Positions 63,067 through 64,000 of a stretch of 64,000 bases of DNA are shown piece by piece; position 1 is the first letter of the stretch; each line of letters begins with the position of its first letter. The position numbers were made by a program, and so were the translations under genes. The notes beneath the pieces are model-generated. The model had not been told where the DNA came from. It saw nothing but the letters and a program-made list of their open reading frames with translations, and made no database searches. The DNA is from Flavivirga jejuensis (GTDB taxonomy: Bacteria > Bacteroidota > Bacteroidia > Flavobacteriales > Flavobacteriaceae): assembly GCF_030540765.1 (NCBI RefSeq), contig NZ_JAUOEL010000007.1, positions 62,001 to 126,000 of the forward strand. Reading direction: 5' to 3'.

Positions 63067-64000
63067 TTAACTAGATGTATCTTTCTTAGCATATTTGATC
63101 AATAGTTCTTTTAACCGCTCTATTTCTATTGGTTTTGCTAAAAACTCATCAATTCCTGCAAGTTTAGCATTAACGATATCTTCTTCAAAAGCACTTGCAG
63201 ATACAGCTATTATTGGTGTGTTTTTATTTGCAAATTTCTTGGTTTCTTTAATGGCCTTAGTCGCCTGGTAACCATCCATATCTGGCATATAAATATCCAT
63301 GAATACCATATCGAAATCTAAAATTTTATATAATTCGACAGCTTCAATACCATTTTTCACAAAAGTACAATCGGCCCCTTGACGCTCTAATAAAAATTTA
63401 ATAACCTTTTGATTCATACGGTTATCTTCTGCAACCAATACATTAAACTTATCTTGTAGTATCGGTTTTTGCTCAACTTTTTCTACTTTAATATTTAATG
63501 TCCTTTTTAATTGTAAACTAAAATAAAAAGTAGATCCTTCATTTTCTTTACTTTCTAATTTTAACTCTCCACCCATTAATTTTACTAGTTGATGCGAAAT
63601 AGAAAGCCCTATACCGCCGCCTCTATAATCTCTCATCATGGAGGCATTATATGGGCTTGAAGCGCTATTAAAAACTCTTTTAACTTCTCTTTCTCGCATA
63701 CCAATTCCAGTATCCTTAATGTAAAATGTTACTATCTGGTCGTCGTCAATACTAATAGTTTGGTCAACTATAATTTCTATTTTTCCCGAGTTAGTAAACT
63801 TAATGGCATTATTAATTAAATTGATTAATACTTGCTGAATCCTAGCCGAATCACCTAAAACAGAAAACGTATCTTTTTCTTCATATAAAAACTTAAAATC
63901 GAAGTCTAACCCTTTTTCCCAAGCTTGATATTCAAACACTTTAAAAAGATAAGACAAATCTAATTTTAAATCCATTGTTGATAAAGTCAAGTTAAGATCT
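63067..64000 (-). CDS. Hybrid sensor histidine kinase/response regulator, 3' part (5' part outside window)
   Basis: At least 310 residues; the frame continues upstream through 64000 (DLN precedes the TTG at 63990), so the apparent start is not real. Residues of the visible part form the HATPase_c domain (N box DSARIQQVLINLINNAIKF, G1 DTGIGM, G2 GGGIGLSISHQLVKLMGG) and a C-terminal receiver domain (VLVAEDNRMNQKV, phospho-acceptor Asp in FMDIYMPDMDG, Lys in LAKPI). The input, dimerisation and His-phosphorylation domains lie outside. It should take a signal by autophosphorylation and pass it to the fused receiver. No neighbouring target is visible. Confidence 0.9.
   Translation of the reverse strand, partial: DLNLTLSTMDLKLDLSYLFKVFEYQAWEKGLDFDFKFLYEEKDTFSVLGDSARIQQVLINLINNAIKFTNSGKIEIIVDQTISIDDDQIVTFYIKDTGIGMREREVKRVFNSASSPYNASMMRDYRGGGIGLSISHQLVKLMGGELKLESKENEGSTFYFSLQLKRTLNIKVEKVEQKPILQDKFNVLVAEDNRMNQKVIKFLLERQGADCTFVKNGIEAVELYKILDFDMVFMDIYMPDMDGYQATKAIKETKKFANKNTPIIAVSASAFEEDIVNAKLAGIDEFLAKPIEIERLKELLIKYAKKDTSS

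Noticed and set aside
1-64000. CRISPR array, phage or complete insertion sequence
   Set aside because: No regularly spaced repeats, no transposase, integrase or phage structural gene was seen.

Overview
The window looks like chromosome from a marine, macroalga-associated flavobacterium (Bacteroidota, Flavobacteriaceae-like). The grounds are the strongly A+T-rich sequence, SusC/SusD proteins, TonB-dependent receptors, lipoproteins with acidic residues after the lipobox, type IX secretion (T9SS) C-terminal sorting domains, -7 boxes of the Bacteroidota type (TAnnTTTG) and almost no Shine-Dalgarno sequences. I found no rRNA, tRNA, CRISPR array, integrase or complete insertion sequence. All family calls come from reading the proteins; no database search was run.

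Layout. (1) 70-8826: a secreted FISUMP-domain protein, then a first siderophore-type uptake locus (AraC regulator, TonB receptor, XusB-like DUF4374 lipoprotein, small membrane protein), an unknown secreted protein and a 36-residue small ORF. (2) 8910-15911: a second, fuller copy on the minus strand (TonB receptor, DUF4374 lipoprotein, two small membrane proteins, PepSY membrane protein, AraC regulator). It has an internal terminator after the lipoprotein gene and a 21-bp-spaced direct repeat upstream of the promoter. (3) 16307-26618: a polysaccharide utilisation locus with a divergent ECF sigma factor and FecR anti-sigma factor, an STN-containing SusC, SusD and two surface glycan-binding lipoproteins. 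A PL6 alginate-lyase-type enzyme (26928-28673) faces it. (4) 28780-31539: a subtilase with no visible signal peptide and an aldo/keto reductase. (5) 31725-39602: a mannitol operon (outer-membrane barrel, three-part ABC transporter, mannitol 2-dehydrogenase, fructokinase) with a divergent Nudix-like regulator and palindromes at the shared promoter region. (6) 39815-48729: housekeeping and miscellaneous genes: an EamA permease, an OMPLA-like phospholipase, two DEAD-box helicases, a cold-shock protein, an M15 peptidase, an internally duplicated membrane protein, an FAD sugar-lactone/alditol oxidase and a small lipoprotein. (7) 49473-62462: a secreted glucan-degradation cluster: GH9-CBM3 endoglucanase, GH5 endoglucanase, a 1306-residue multimodular GH16 laminarinase, a beta-helix lipoprotein and a small T9SS cargo protein. 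(8) 63067-64000: the 3' part of a hybrid histidine kinase that runs off the window.

How the parts fit. Alginate (PL6), mannitol (ABC, dehydrogenase, kinase), laminarin (GH16 with CBM6 and CBM56-like modules) and cellulose or mixed-linkage glucan (GH9, GH5) are the main carbon stores and wall components of brown algae, so regions 3, 5 and 7 read as one algal-biomass lifestyle. The two Xus-type loci would supply iron from foreign siderophores.

The most novel-looking items are: a Cys-bracketed module of about 126 residues shared by the GH9 and GH5 enzymes; three tandem modules of about 170 residues in the GH16 enzyme; the two-hairpin membrane protein at 45940-46500; the small ORF at 8716-8826; and several unassigned operator-like repeats and MITE-like elements.
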